64,000 bases of DNA, taken from assembly GCA_026419785.1 (NCBI GenBank), contig JAODTK010004276.1, forward strand, positions 221,518 through 285,517, written 5' to 3'. This DNA comes from Sclerodactyla briareus (taxonomy: Eukaryota > Echinodermata > Holothuroidea > Dendrochirotida > Sclerodactylidae). The notes beneath the pieces were generated by a model that saw only the letters and a program-made list of their open reading frames with translations, had not been told where the DNA came from and did no database searches. Positions 11,189 through 22,930 of this stretch are shown here, in pieces (position 1 is the first letter of the stretch; the number at the start of each line of letters is the position of its first letter). A program made the translations under genes and the position numbers.

Positions 11189-11859
11189 CTATCCTGTTAT
11201 TTTTGCAAAAGAAAACACCACATTTTGACGTTGTGACTGTGAGATCTGGTTTAGCTCTTAGGGCAAAGTTGTCCCCACCCACCAGGTCTTGTGTAAATCA
11301 GGAGTAACTCCAATTTTTGTGTAAAACCTGCCAAAGTAGAGGGCAGCAAAAATGCAGTGATGGGGCCCCACTTTCAAGCTCATCCAAGATTCCACTAGGG
11401 GGGACTAAGTTTCAGATCAATTGATAAAAAGCGTTAAAAGAGTATTGCCGCTAACGCCTGAAGTTTCCGGCGGCGTGGTGGGGGAGGACGGCGGCTACAC
11501 CCCAAAAACGATAAAATATCCACGAACACTGCGGAAATTTAATTATAGGCGCCTTGTCTAGTAGCTTGAGTCATTATACTCCAATGGAACTGGGCAGTAA
11601 GCATTGTGCAGCGAGGTATGATCTGTGCCTCTGAAAGTGACTGTGGGGGTGTGTCACTTTCCTATCTATCCAGCCATTCATCTATTCAGTCTGTAAATCT
11701 TTGCTTTTTTGGGCTCTCCTTTGTCTTGTTGACCAAAATTGGACACATGTTCATTGCCCATGGACACCTTTGGCCATCTCAAGGTGAGATCAGAAATGTG
11801 AAAAACGCGAATGCTTCGTTTTACAGATAAGGTTGGGATACCAATACTTGATCAGTGTT

Positions 11860-12192
11860 ATAAGATAATGATCATACATTGTATGGCCCTATACAACTCA
11901 GAGGAGCAAAGGTCTAAGCGCTCTACATTATCACCCCTGCGATCATTGGAAACAGCACGACCTCCGACAATCCCGGAGAGTAGGGGGCAGCTGCGAACTC
12001 AGCGCCGATTGTGCCTTCCGGTGCCTCACAGGATACCCACTTTTACACGTGGGTAGCGTGAGGACAATCAAGGAGGGGCCATGCCTTGTCTAACAAGCAA
12101 TGCGAAAGCCCCTCCGGCTTTGTGGGATTCGAACTCACGATCTTCAGATCATCAGTCTGGAGCTCTACGACTGAGCTAATCCGCCTCCTCAA
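11860..12192 (-). mobile_element. tRNA-derived SINE, second subfamily
   Basis: Read on the minus strand from 12,190, gcggattagctcagtcgtag and gagttcgaatcccac form A and B boxes. An anticodon arm with loop ctgatga (GAT at the anticodon position) has 4 of 5 stem pairs. The body shares ctacccac.tgt.aaagtggg and tgtgaggcac words with the 5.9-kb SINE, and the tail has tgtagagcgcttagac. It is not a working tRNA gene: the acceptor stem does not close and a SINE body follows. Confidence 0.75.
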
Positions 12193-12601
12193 TGATGAAC
12201 TATGGTACCCTATAGAGCTATCAGGTAAGACGTCATCGAATGGGCGTAGAACGCTCATGGCGAATCTGCAGAATGCTTCTCCTCCTACAGATCAAGTTGG
12301 ATTACCATCAATAATCAGTGTTGAGGGATTTAACGTCAGAAGACATTAAAGGTGCTTATTTAAGCTATAATGTGGAGATTGTGGAATGTGGAGTCATCCT
12401 ACAGATTAGGTTAAGTCTTATGGGACAGGATATGTCTTATCATGAACTGATGGTATGCTCAGTCTTGTCATGTTCATTGATACATACAAGAGTCATTAGA
12501 AGGACGTAATGAGCTATTGCGTGGGGGACTGATAAGCCATGTATGGAAAAGTGCTAAATGCCAAATGCATTCAACTGATGTGTTTCCTTTTTTCCCTCCA
12601 G

Positions 12602-13862
12602 GCAAAAATGGGGATGGTCTCTACTCCAAGGAGGATGCAGATGTTCTTGAGAAGCTCTTTGAAGTGTCAGAGCAGATCAAGCTGGACATGGACGATCCTG
12701 ACAAAGCGAGCCAGGAGTTGGGCGACGTGGTCGACGACCTGCCAGCGACATTTCAGTCTGCTGTCCACCAAGTCATGAGGACATGCGTGACCAGGGAACA
12801 CCGAACACGGACATGATCCCGCTGCCCCCACAGACAGTGCCTTCCTGGGCAGTGCCCCATCTGGTCAGCCTCAACAGAGCTCTGTCCCTAACCAGGCTAT
12901 TCTGAATGCTCTCGCGGGATCTGCCGAACCTCGGGGCAGCCCAACTCATTCTCCCCGAACAACGTACCCCCCCCCAGGGGCACGAGATGACAATAGCACC
13001 GTCGGTGATGAACGTAACTTCATGCCCCCTAATGGCATGTTCATGAACCCAGCAAGTGCAATGTTACATAATGGGCTGCCATTTCGCAGCAGATAGGACT
13101 AAACCAGGGGCTTCCCCAGATGCAGAGGATGTCGGTGCGGCACCGACAATGTCCCCACACCCCCCGCCGCCTCCCCACATGGTGAACAATCTCCCCACAG
13201 CACTCCCCCTCACACCCCCCAGGTGCTACTGCGCAGCAGGGGGATAACGCTGGCATGCTCCCCGGGGGCAGTTAGCCAGACCACGGTCCTGCCCAGCTTC
13301 CGGCAGATCTGGAACACTTCGCCAAGCATGCCAGCGCCGGGGGGCTCTCAACCGGTGCACGATGTCTAATGGCCTTGCCCCACATTCCGCCTCACCGGAG
13401 GCTGCTTCCATCGCCTCATGCACGACAACGAACCAAATGCACTTCCAACAGCAGCAGCAGATGGTGAACACGGCCAGTTACCTGCAGCGCATCCGTCTAC
13501 CTTCACCATGCGGGCCTGTAGGGCTGGACCCGGCCCAGATGATGAAAGCTGTTGCCAGTCTCACAAACCTCAACGGCGCTGTGGTGTCACAGCCTCAGGT
13601 GACCTCGCCAGTGGGTGGGTAAGCTCCCTCCAGCAAGCCCTCCTAGGGACACCACGGTTGAACCCCTCAGCACTCCCGATGCACACTACCTCTCCTATCA
13701 TGTCAGTAAACAATGGCAACGCAGCCCAGAATGTTCCTCCGCCAAAGACGTGATGAAAGTGGCACCTGTGTCCAGATGGCGGATGTTTCAAATGAGGAAA
13801 AACCCATGCCGTTCCCTGGCAGTGAGGATGTCAGAGGTGTCGTTGCCTGGTACGAGGAATAA
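12602..13862 (+). CDS. INO80D: INO80D probable last exon: GKNGD motif and Q/P/S-rich tail
   Basis: The exon follows acceptor ttccctccag in phase 1, so the join gives LGG|KNGDGLYSKEDADVLE, matching the family motif GKNGD....EEAEELE. It continues VSEQIKLDMDDPDKASQELG and DVVDDLPATFQSAVHQVM. Single-base losses near 12,774, 12,828 and 13,087, and more further on, shift the frame. The tail can be followed through GSAPSGQPQQSSVPNQAI, QQIGLNQGLPQMQRMS, MHFQQQQQMVNTASYLQ, LDPAQMMKAVASLTNLN, MSVNNGNAAQNVPPP and EEKPMPFPGSEDVRGVVAWY, ending at TAA 13,860-13,862. A low-complexity Gln/Pro/Ser tail is typical of INO80D. The exact path between frames from 13,130 to 13,430 is not certain. Confidence 0.8.
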
Positions 13863-13977
13863 ATTGTTCATTCCTGGGACAGGGTTTGGTTGACGGCCAC
13901 TTTTGGGGCAGACGAGAGTTGGCACGTGTCACTGGAAATTGGTGCAGATCATATCCATGTGAAAGAAAGTAAAAGAA

Positions 13978-13983
13978 AATAAA
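13978..13983 (+). promoter_or_regulatory. Candidate polyadenylation signal AATAAA after INO80D
   Basis: AATAAA lies 116 bases after the proposed INO80D stop. Another AATAAA overlaps the stop itself at 13,858. INO80D 3'UTRs can be long, and unique-looking AT-rich sequence continues to about 20 kb, so the signal in use may lie further downstream. Confidence 0.3.
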
Positions 13984-16900
13984 GCTCCGCTTATGGAACC
14001 AACTAGCCACCAGTCGGTCTGGCGAGAATTAAAAAGTACACACATTTTGTATGATTAAATCTGAGGCTAACATCAAAATACAATAGCCTAAATTTGGGCA
14101 CTAAAGATGAAGATAACTAATTTGTAACAGAATTGCATATATTCTCTCATACCAACTACATGGTTTGCTATTGACACAAATACACAGCTTGCCACTATTA
14201 CCAGCACTGCCTGTGGCAATGGACTTACCCCCTAACCAGCTCCCCCCTCCATCGCAAGGGGTGACGTCTGTGGAGAATTAGTAAATGTCTCACATCCTAC
14301 TATGGTATGGCACATGAGTTGACATAGCTATCTTGTGAATGTCAGAATTGGAACTATGGTCTAGTTTCCTTCTCCACTGCAAATTCAGAGCAACTTTGGC
14401 AAAATTGTATGATGCATCTCTTGCATGCAGGGTTGTATTATCATGTAGTTCTCTTCTAGGAATTCTTGCAATGTTTCCCTGATGCCTAGACAAAAAATAA
14501 TTATAACTCTGAGGTTTTGTCACATCTCCGATTCAGTACTTCCTTCTGAAACTCTGTAGGCATACCCTTCAAAGTTTTTTTTTTTCAAAGATTATAAGCA
14601 ATTGACAAGTCTCTGATGTAGACCAGAGCTCGGCGAACTTTTCAAGTGCTGAGAATTCTTGTGGTCTCCAGCTTGTGGCAATGGCCACAGGGACCAACTA
14701 TGATTTCTCATTCATGAATCTTACCACTAAAAAACATTTTTTACGATGGCTGGCTGAGTATCTACGCTAGACAAAGTTTGACAACATTTTGATTAGAATG
14801 CATGATCCTATCTATACACACTAATTGCATTGACTGTACTTAGCCGTTTGTATTTCTGCACTCCTGTCTGATAATCATGTATGTAACAGTGTTGTTGTAG
14901 TAATCTTAGATTATGAAGCTAAGTTTTGTAGACAGAGAACATTACAGACATTCCATATTATAGTTGTAAGTATTTGTAATGTACAATCCTATGATATGTG
15001 GTATCAGGTTTTGGGGCAATTGAAGAAGAGGTGGTTTAATTTTTGTACGAATCTAATTTTCATTTTGAGGTTGGAACACAGAATGAATAAGATATATAGG
15101 GTACGATAATCCTTCAGAGTACCACCTGGGGCACTAGCGAAAAACTCCCTGGGCACTGATGGGATGGATGATTTAACAATAGGGCCCACTGTAGGCTGAA
15201 TGGTTCGAGGTATAGCCAACATTATTGCATTGTGCTAAATGTAGGTCCTGATGGGATAAAATTATGCCCGACCCCCTACCGGTGGTATTACACAATGTTT
15301 GCAATGTGTTTTTTGACTATGAACAGTTTTCTCACCTAAATTTCACCATTGACAGTGTATCCCTGATTCGATATATACCAGCACATGTAATAAATATGTC
15401 ATCTGTGGTGATCTACTCGGTTGTTGGAACAGTGCTGCTGTTAATGATAGTCTGATGTTTTTTGGTTATGACTGCATCTATGGAAGCGGAAAGCAGTAAA
15501 TACAGTTAATTCAGAATACGGTTTCCACTTCTGTGGGGTTTGCTGTATTGGTTGAGATATTGAGGTGGTAAATCATTCAGTTAGTTATAATGGTCTAGTA
15601 GCACCTCGTGTGAATCTTATTTGAATGACGTTGTTGTTGGAAGAAGAAGACTAAAGTAGAGAGCATCATATGACACCACACCATCCAATTCTTATGAAAA
15701 AAAAAAACAATCACCCTAAGAATCTGAAATAGTTCGAAGTTTTTATTCTTTTATTTTTCGAGTGGGGGTGGGGGGATGGGAAGAGGGTGGAAGGGTCTGG
15801 GAGGGAAAATAATTATCAGAAAGAAACTTCACTTTTGCTAGAAGAGAGTGATTATTATGTAACATCCAAAGAGTATGATCTCTTGATGAAAGACAGAGAT
15901 GAAGGTGATTAATTCTGAGGGAGTGGTGGGATGCTGTCTTCCTTGAGCAGGGACAACAAGGCCAGATTAATCGTATCAGAGTTGAGTCATGTTCAAACTG
16001 CAAACTAGGTAATCGCTAGTGTTCAGCATTAGCCATTGCCGTCAAGTCAGCAATCAGACAGCCCATTCGCTCGACTGGGCCTTCCAAACGCATTGAAAGG
16101 TATACAGATTATGAAAGTTGTTCATCCCCTGAAGAAGGTCCCTGCTCCTTCTGCTTCGGATGGGAAAATTTAGTCTGGCTATACTCTGCGTAGTCGGTAC
16201 ATTTTCTGTCACCGACAGGCTACATTAGACGTTGACTCATGACCAGGTTATGTTACCTTTCCCTGGCACAAAACTAGTTCATTGTTATCTTCACAGTAAA
16301 ATATTGAGCTTCCAGACCCAAATTTACCTCTCAAGAGCTGGAAAAAATATTCCTCTTCGAATGAAGCTTTGGCTCATTGAGATTGACGACTCTTCTACAT
16401 TCTTTTGACAAAGAGTTTCAACGGTTAATATTCCTAAGTCAGGAAAATTTATAACATCAATTTGGATGGTACTTTTTGGTTGTAACACATCTCGGGCTCC
16501 AGTTTTGGTGCATATACGGCAGCGACTCTTTAAAGTAGGTTGTGCAACTTACTGGAATACACAGTAGAGAGTCAGCAACTAGGAACTATCACTCTGTAAA
16601 TACTCTTCCAACTCCTGAACAAGGGAAGCTTCTTTTCTTTCAAGTAGAATTCTCATTTACGAGGTAGATAATAACATATTTCACTAGTTGTGTCCAAAAA
16701 TTCTTTAATTGAAGGATTGGGGAATGTTAATTGACCCACCAAGATGTACATGGAGATGTTGTCAATTGCATGGTGGTATTTACTTGTTTGGGGAGGGTTG
16801 CTCAATGAAAGCCTTAATGATGAGTCAACATTTACACTGTTTATGAACATTGGTATCGTTCCTGTTTTTATCTTGCCACATACAATCTGGTGCTGGTGTG

Positions 16901-18700
16901 CATCCTTGTGTGAAGTGTCAGCAAGGAGTTTCTGCTGGAACTTCATATCAACTTATAAAGAGGCTGTTATCTTGTAGGAGTATGTGTATGCAACTGGTTT
17001 GCGCTGGCAAACACTTTTGGACCATCGTTCAGAATGTATCGGATGGGAAATAATGAGAATAATGAGTGAAATTCCGACTTGAATTTAGAGAATTACATTG
17101 TTTCGTATTAGCGTAATGATGTTGCAAAGCTTGAATTTAGAGCATTGCGTGTCAAAAGTTGTATATGGACGATGCCAACCAAATGCTAAAGCATCTCTCA
17201 TCTGACTCTGTCAGAAACCTATCATTCTGCTCAATCTGTGATAGTAGTACCATTTCCTCTTACTGGAGACGTCAGTGGTGGAATTAATAGGGCAGGGAAT
17301 CACTACACACAGCTGCTTTCAAGAGAAGTGTGTTCATCCTCCTAAAGCTCCCCTTTACTACCATAAACCTATGTCTTCCCCTTCGGTCCTTTTGATTTTT
17401 GCATGACGTCACAAGAAGTAGTAAGGTTTATGGAGCTTCAGTCCATATTGCATATCATAGTGACGAAACATTGTAATCAATGTTGAAATGTGTTTAGACG
17501 GTTTTTCGTTGTGAACTCGTGCAGACGATGCCGTCTCAGTTGCGCCATGTTGCTGCCAGATGACTTTGCCCCTGTCCATCATTCAACAGCATTAGCTTAG
17601 CTTTGTAGTTAACCTCATTAGCATACTCTTGTATAACTTTGGTATATCTTGGATGATCATGCTGTGACTATATTGACATGTGGGGTATACTACTGCTACC
17701 AAGCAGTTTTATATGAACAATATATAATACACAAACTTTTGACTTTTCAAACAGTATTAAACAAAAGGTCATAATATTGATATTGAAATTCTTAAAAAAA
17801 GGCTTATTTTAAGATTCTGTAGTTTGCGAGATGCTTTTGTTTGAAAGATAATGAGGACTTAGGTTGAAATACAAATTTGCTGACTGCAGATCTTGTCTGA
17901 GCTTGTGATAACTCACTGTCTCCACATTTGGGGCGATGACACAAGATTGAAAGCTGCAAGTGGCTTAAACTGGCCCTAGCCTTGCACAAGGTTTTGCGCT
18001 CGTTCGAAAAATTGAGGAATTCTGCAGGGCCCACATAGTTTTGTTGTGGGAAAATCTGTATCTATAAGGATCCCAGATGGGAACTGCAGAATCTTTTTTG
18101 CTATCGGTAGTCCCAACTTTTTCCACACAAAAATAGCTTCTTGAAGTATGTTACAACAGATCCTGTGTGCCTGCAGCCACAAGTCTCAGCGTACCGAGAC
18201 TGATCACGAGTGTCGGTGAACATTGTGGTCTATTGAGGCCCTTAAGCTCTGTACTGGTGTGAGGCAGGCGTTAGAAGTCCAGGGATACTATATACACATG
18301 TAATAGTGTATCAGTAAACACTGACCTGTCTATGGTCCCCCTCAAATATTAATGCATCGCATCTCATGGGAATGGTTGCCACTTGAATTGCTAGCACTGG
18401 AGCAGTATTGAATATATACACTCAAGACATAACATGTGTGAGTGTGTTGTTAAATGTTACTCACTCACCTACCTACCACTTATAGAAAGTCCATCCACCT
18501 GCATCACTTTCTCCACTTCCTCACATTTATTACTCGACCAGTCATATCTCTGGAGGCTTTCAATGGATTCAGTAAAGAATGACTTGGGAGTCTGTAAGGA
18601 AGAACCTCAATCAATGTAGGGTCAGCTTGACATCAAACTGTAATCCGCAAGTTGCTGAAATTTAGTAGGCCCCTCCCCCATACTATGAGGTGGTGACTCG
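13984..18700. other. Largely unique non-coding sequence
   Basis: No gene or repeat family was recognised. The first part may be INO80D 3'UTR. Short open frames such as 16,653-16,946 (-) and 16,744-16,977 (+) are random-looking and overlap one another on opposite strands. Confidence 0.5.
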
Positions 18701-18708
18701 AGGATGAT

Positions 18709-18815
18709 GGTCTGTAATTCGAGGGGAGTGAGGGTCTGTAACTCGAGGGGAGTGAGGGTCTGTAACTCGAGGGGAGTGAGGGTCTGTAACTCGAGGGGAG
18801 TGAGGGTCTGTAACA
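18709..18815. repeat. Minisatellite, 24-bp unit, 4.4 copies
   Basis: tctgtaa[c/t]tcgagggga recurs at 18,711, 18,735, 18,759, 18,783 and 18,807, and units differ by at most one base. Because 24 is divisible by three, both strands give repeated-peptide open frames, which I treat as by-products. Confidence 0.95.
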
Positions 18816-18829
18816 TCTTGCATTGCAAA

Positions 18830-20130
18830 GAGTCAATATCATGTCACATCACCTGGCGAACCATAAACGGTACCCTTTGTATGATGTCATAGCAAGAACC
18901 ATCCCCACGGTGTATCAAAATTACTGTTGTAACCCGGTATATTGACTTACCTTAGTGATGATATACTGTAATCTATATGAAACTCAATCCATTGAGGTGT
19001 CTGTCACTGTCGCTCTTCGCCAGTTGCCAACAGAGGATACTGATACTCTTGAAGGTGTTGTCTAACTTGGAGGCAACGTAAGAGGGTGTGAACTTCAGTA
19101 ATTTCCTTTTACACCCCATTTTGTAAGCACTGGAACTGTGCCTGCATTCCTTATTACTCCAGATGAAAGCAGTTCATTTACCAGTCACTGAGAACTTTTA
19201 CAAGGCTTTTTCTTTTCTTTTCAAACCTTTTATGGCAAGAACAAAATCCCTGTGTGAATCATGAGATGTAAGTTGTCCTGTGTTGCTTGATGTTGACTAT
19301 AGTTAGCTGACAAACTATATACTACCAGTTAGTTATGTTACAGGAGTAATTGCCATTCCTAAGTTTTCAGCAATTTTCAAATTGCAATGTCTTGGGGGTT
19401 CATTGAAAGGAAGTTCCATTTCATAGTCAGAGTTGATTGTGAATTAATGTGTGTCATTTGGATGCGCCTACCTTTTTACAGGAAGAAAAAAAATCAGATA
19501 TTCCTCCTTGGTAATATTTGTGGTGTTGAACAATACAACAATTAATGATTTTTCTATCCAGATTGCTTGGTATTTTTTTTGGTCCGCAATGATTCATTTC
19601 CATAGGCATTTTACAATACATTTCTTGCTTCTGATAATTCAAATTCAGTGACTGCTTCCATATGGAAACAGGTTAAGAGAATGCTTCAATATTAGTTATA
19701 GGTATTTATCCAGGCTATTACAAGCCTACATGCTCGCTGTTAATGCCCAATTTCCAGTGATTTATCTTTCCAGTGAAATGCCCAATTTACGTTCATGTGA
19801 GGAGAGGAGGGCTATGTTCAGAATTTATTAATTTCAGAATATTTGTACATGTAGAATGTATTTTACATGTTTCTGTTTGTACATCAGTCCCTGTGTCTGT
19901 CAGTCTGTGTTTGTTAATTTGTTCCAATATTTACCATTATGGGGTGGAAGAGATGTATCAAAGCTAGTTTACATTTTTCTTGTAGTCAATTTTCTATAAA
20001 ATAAAGATCTATTTTGATGTCTTGTGTATAATAAACATAGATGCCGACAAGATACCATTTGTGTAGAAAAAAGGAAAAAGTATAATACAAAATGCAGATG
20101 TGCTATGGCAACTGATAGTAATATATCTTT
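18830..20130. other. Non-coding, nothing recognised
   Basis: AT-rich sequence with no gene, no repeat pair and no RNA gene seen. Confidence 0.5.
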
Positions 20131-20134
20131 CTTG

Positions 20135-21610
20135 TCATTTTTTTGGCTCAACTTAGCCGTAAGGCTTGGGTGAGCTATTGAGTTTGGGTATGTCTATCTG
20201 TCTGTCTGTCTATTCATCGATATGAACTGCTATTCTCTTCTACACGGCTTCCTAGATCATGATGAAACTTGGTCACATTGATCAGCAAGTGGAGAGGCTT
20301 CTTGGGTATTCAGAAAGTTTTTATAGGTGTCAGTTTCTGCCCAAACGTGGCAAAATGTCAACACTACTATGCATTCCAAATTGTTCAGTGGCCACTTCTT
20401 TTTCATGGGAATACTCCAAGCGCAAAGTGTGCTGTGCAAATTAGTGATGATTTTCCTGAGTGTTCTCTGCCCCTCTGTAATCATTATATTCCCGCAATTC
20501 TAAGTGTTCGGGATATTATGGTCTTGGGGGAGTAGCCGTCGTCTCTGCCGCAGGAAACGCTTCAAACCATTTAATAATCCGATTGATCTTGAACTAGGTA
20601 CACATGTCTGCCGAGTGAAATCTGGAATGAGTTCAAAAGTGGGCATCGCTGCAAGTCTGCTGCCCTCCATTTGCAGGTTCCACACAAAAATACAGTAAGT
20701 CCGATTCTCAAAGTCAAACGTCAACAAATAGTGTCGAACCCATGACAATTATTGTCAAAATGTAAAGTTTTTTAAACTGATGAATGAATTGTCCCACTCT
20801 TAGAAATGAATTCTCGAACACCACAATTCAGAAAACCAAAACGTGGAAACGATTCGTGATTGAAAACAGTGAACTGCTGAGAGCACAAAACAAGCGCAAG
20901 TCGACACTTGTTACTGTGGACGGCAAATACACTGCATGTTCTTCACCATTCCACATTTATTGTATGTTCACATTTAATTGACCTCTACTGACATCACCTT
21001 GGAATGACTTTGACATGTCTACCACATTGGCCAAGTATTATGTGCCCAGCACAATTTTATGTACCCAGCAACAACTCATTCCTAGCCTGTACTTTGCTGA
21101 ATGTACCCAGTACAACTTTATGTGTACCAATAACATACTCATTTGTAGGCCTGCAGCAGTGAACAGTGGAAAACACCCTTTGAATAGCCTGTGAATTCCC
21201 CCATGCCTCAACTCATTCTCCATGGATGTATGTCCACACAGTCCAGCCATCGCCCACATAATAAAAAGTGCTGACAGATACATAAACAGTCCTCTTCTAG
21301 CTGCTGAATGCGCTAAAGTATAGGAGAATGTAAGCAAAACTATCTCACAGAGAGCTCAATGATAAGTGCTTGTGGGAGGACTGATTGGGGTAATGAATTG
21401 GATTTAATTTAAAAATCTGATTACACTATGCAAACAAAAATGTAACTTCGCCTAGCCAGTGGCAAGCTTCATCAACCCACCAATTTTCAACCTGATCGCA
21501 TGTACGGTTTAGAAGTGACGTGACGAACAGAACGGACAGAAACATGATGACTTGAAGAGGTGCTCACCCCAGCTGTAAAAATCGCCGTTGAGAACGTAAA
21601 CTTGGGTATC
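20135..21610 (+). repeat. Composite interspersed repeat
   Basis: It opens with ggctcaacttagccgtaagg and a short (TCTG)n run, then catgatgaaacttggtcaca. It includes the block shared with 1,275-1,425, and from about 20,880 to 21,580 a block shared with 51,960-52,830 (aagtcg...gtggac.gcaaatacactgc; gacatgtctaccac; ggggtaat.aattg.atttaatt; caacctgatcg.atgta). It may be one ~1.45-kb non-autonomous element or several adjacent ones. Confidence 0.65.
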
Positions 21611-21754
21611 GAGAAGACATATTTCAGCAGATTTAGACTATCACTGGAATGAATGGAAGCCTCATGATTGTTCGGTCATACATGATGTAGGTGTTTAATT
21701 CTATGTGTAGGCCCAGCTCTGTGTGTGTACTCGTACATGTATGTACTTCTCTCC

Positions 21755-22000
21755 GTTCTGAGAATGCTAACCTTTTGGAGGGACCTCCGGTTTCGACTCA
21801 ACAGCTGTGGTGGACGAGCGTTTTCTCGACAGGCCCCTAGACGGTGGAACGCTCTCCCTTCTCACACAAGGAATCCAACACACTTGATGTCTCCAAGCGG
21901 AACTCAAGAGTTTCTCTTCCATGCGCTTTTGGGATGTGACTCACGATTTAAGCGCTCTACAAATACTGATTTATTATTATTATTATTATTATTATTATCA
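21755..22000 (+). mobile_element. LINE 3' end (CR1/L2-like) with (TTA)n tail
   Basis: The conceptual translation contains CGGRAFSRQAPRRWNALPSH, the conserved last block of CR1/L2-type reverse-transcriptase proteins ([G.R.F...APRLWN.LP). It is followed by tttaagcgctctacaaatac and a (TTA)n microsatellite at 21,967-21,999, a typical self-primed 3' end. Everything 5' of this block is missing. Confidence 0.8.
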
Positions 22001-22139
22001 TCGAACTTGATGCCTCTACTTCTATGGTTCCGCGAAAAGGCCGTGGACTTCGTTCCCGGTAGCTTCCAGTCATTTCGTCATTGAATCGAAATCCCGTGGT
22101 TTCATTCGATTACACTGTACAATTTTCATGGGTCGAGTT

Positions 22140-22420
22140 TTTTCGATTCCACAATGTTTGGTGTTTGACAATTCATTTCAATCAATTTGACAATATTTGT
22201 TGGCGTTCGAGAATTAATTTTTATCAGTTCGACAAAATATTCTACGTTTGGCATTTACTTTCATATTTTTGGCCAATATTTGTTAGAATTGTCACTGTGT
22301 TTACAAAATCAGTTGACAGCAATGTTTTGGCGTTTGTGAATTATTCTACCCGCTTGACAACAATGTTTGGCGTTCGGTATTGTTTACAGGTTTTGGTTTT
22401 ATTTAGTGTTTGAAAATTCA
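22140..22420. repeat. Decayed tandem repeat, period about 42 bp
   Basis: Variants of aatgtttggcgtttgacaat recur near 22,153, 22,195, 22,239, 22,274, 22,320 and 22,362. Units are strongly diverged, so this is an old array. The 110-codon open frame through it is a by-product. Confidence 0.6.
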
Positions 22421-22429
22421 TTTTGTGTC

Positions 22430-22930
22430 TCGCCTGTATGTATGTATTCATTTTATGGTGTGTTCTGGTGTGTTTAGTGTGTGTGCGTGAGTGTGTGTGT
22501 GTTTGTTGTTGTGTGCGTGTGTATATACGTGTGTGTGCCCGCTCCCTTGTTAGCAATATTTCTGGGAAATGGTAGTGACCGATTTTGATGAAATTATGTA
22601 TGTGTATAGGGGTGGGTGATCACGATCTGATTGGATTGTGGCCAAGTCCTAATTAAGTGAGATAATTAGCCTATTTTATGTCATTTATTGTTTCAATAGG
22701 CTCGCGAGCAAGATTCACGGAATCTAACCGTAGGTGCTACGGTGACTTAGTTTTGGACACTAGAGACGGGGTATATGGAGGTAGATTAACTGATTAGATT
22801 CCAAGCGTGAATATGCGTAATTTGCTACTTTATGTGAAATTTTTTAAAGTTTCCGATTTTTCACGGAATTTTTTTCTGTGAATATGGCTATCGTGTTTTG
22901 GCAATATACTTTTCAGTGATATTGCACGGG
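22430..22930 (+). repeat. Interspersed repeat family A, copy 2 (partial)
   Basis: It starts tttgtgtctcgcctgta, then an impure (GT)n run (22,465-22,540), then ggtgggtgatcacgatctga, gataattagcctattttatg and gcaagattcacgg. These are the same blocks, in the same order, as at 9.5 and 45.5 kb. Only one degenerate 127-base unit remains. Confidence 0.75.

Larger units (their letters stand above)
4958..13862 (+). other. INO80D: INO80D-like gene, C-terminal half (gene span)
   Basis: Five exons of an INO80 complex subunit D orthologue. In animals this is a nuclear accessory subunit of the INO80 ATP-dependent nucleosome remodeller, with C3Hc3H zinc fingers and a low-complexity C-terminus. Read together, the exons follow the order known for the family: the end of the second C3Hc3H finger, a PLC.EHAK motif, a basic KP-rich tract ending RPQKPIPPA, an acidic stretch, the GKNGD motif, then a Q/P/S-rich tail. 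Intron phases match at every join that can be tested. The first finger and N-terminal half are absent and should lie before position 1 or in exons I could not recognise. At least seven single-base breaks interrupt the frame, and all sit inside otherwise conserved protein, so I read them as probable consensus errors. A decayed duplicate is the alternative. Confidence 0.85.

Noticed and set aside
12113-12190. tRNA gene on the minus strand
   Set aside because: A and B boxes and an anticodon arm are present, but the acceptor stem does not close and a SINE body continues downstream, so it is a tRNA-derived head.
18622-18842. Repetitive peptide genes (LTPLELQ or SLPSSYRP repeats)
   Set aside because: They are translations of the 24-bp minisatellite. 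Three frames are open at once, as expected for a repeat without stops.
21725-22084. 119-codon frame read as an independent gene
   Set aside because: It is the C-terminal block of a LINE followed by a (TTA)n microsatellite read as poly-Leu.
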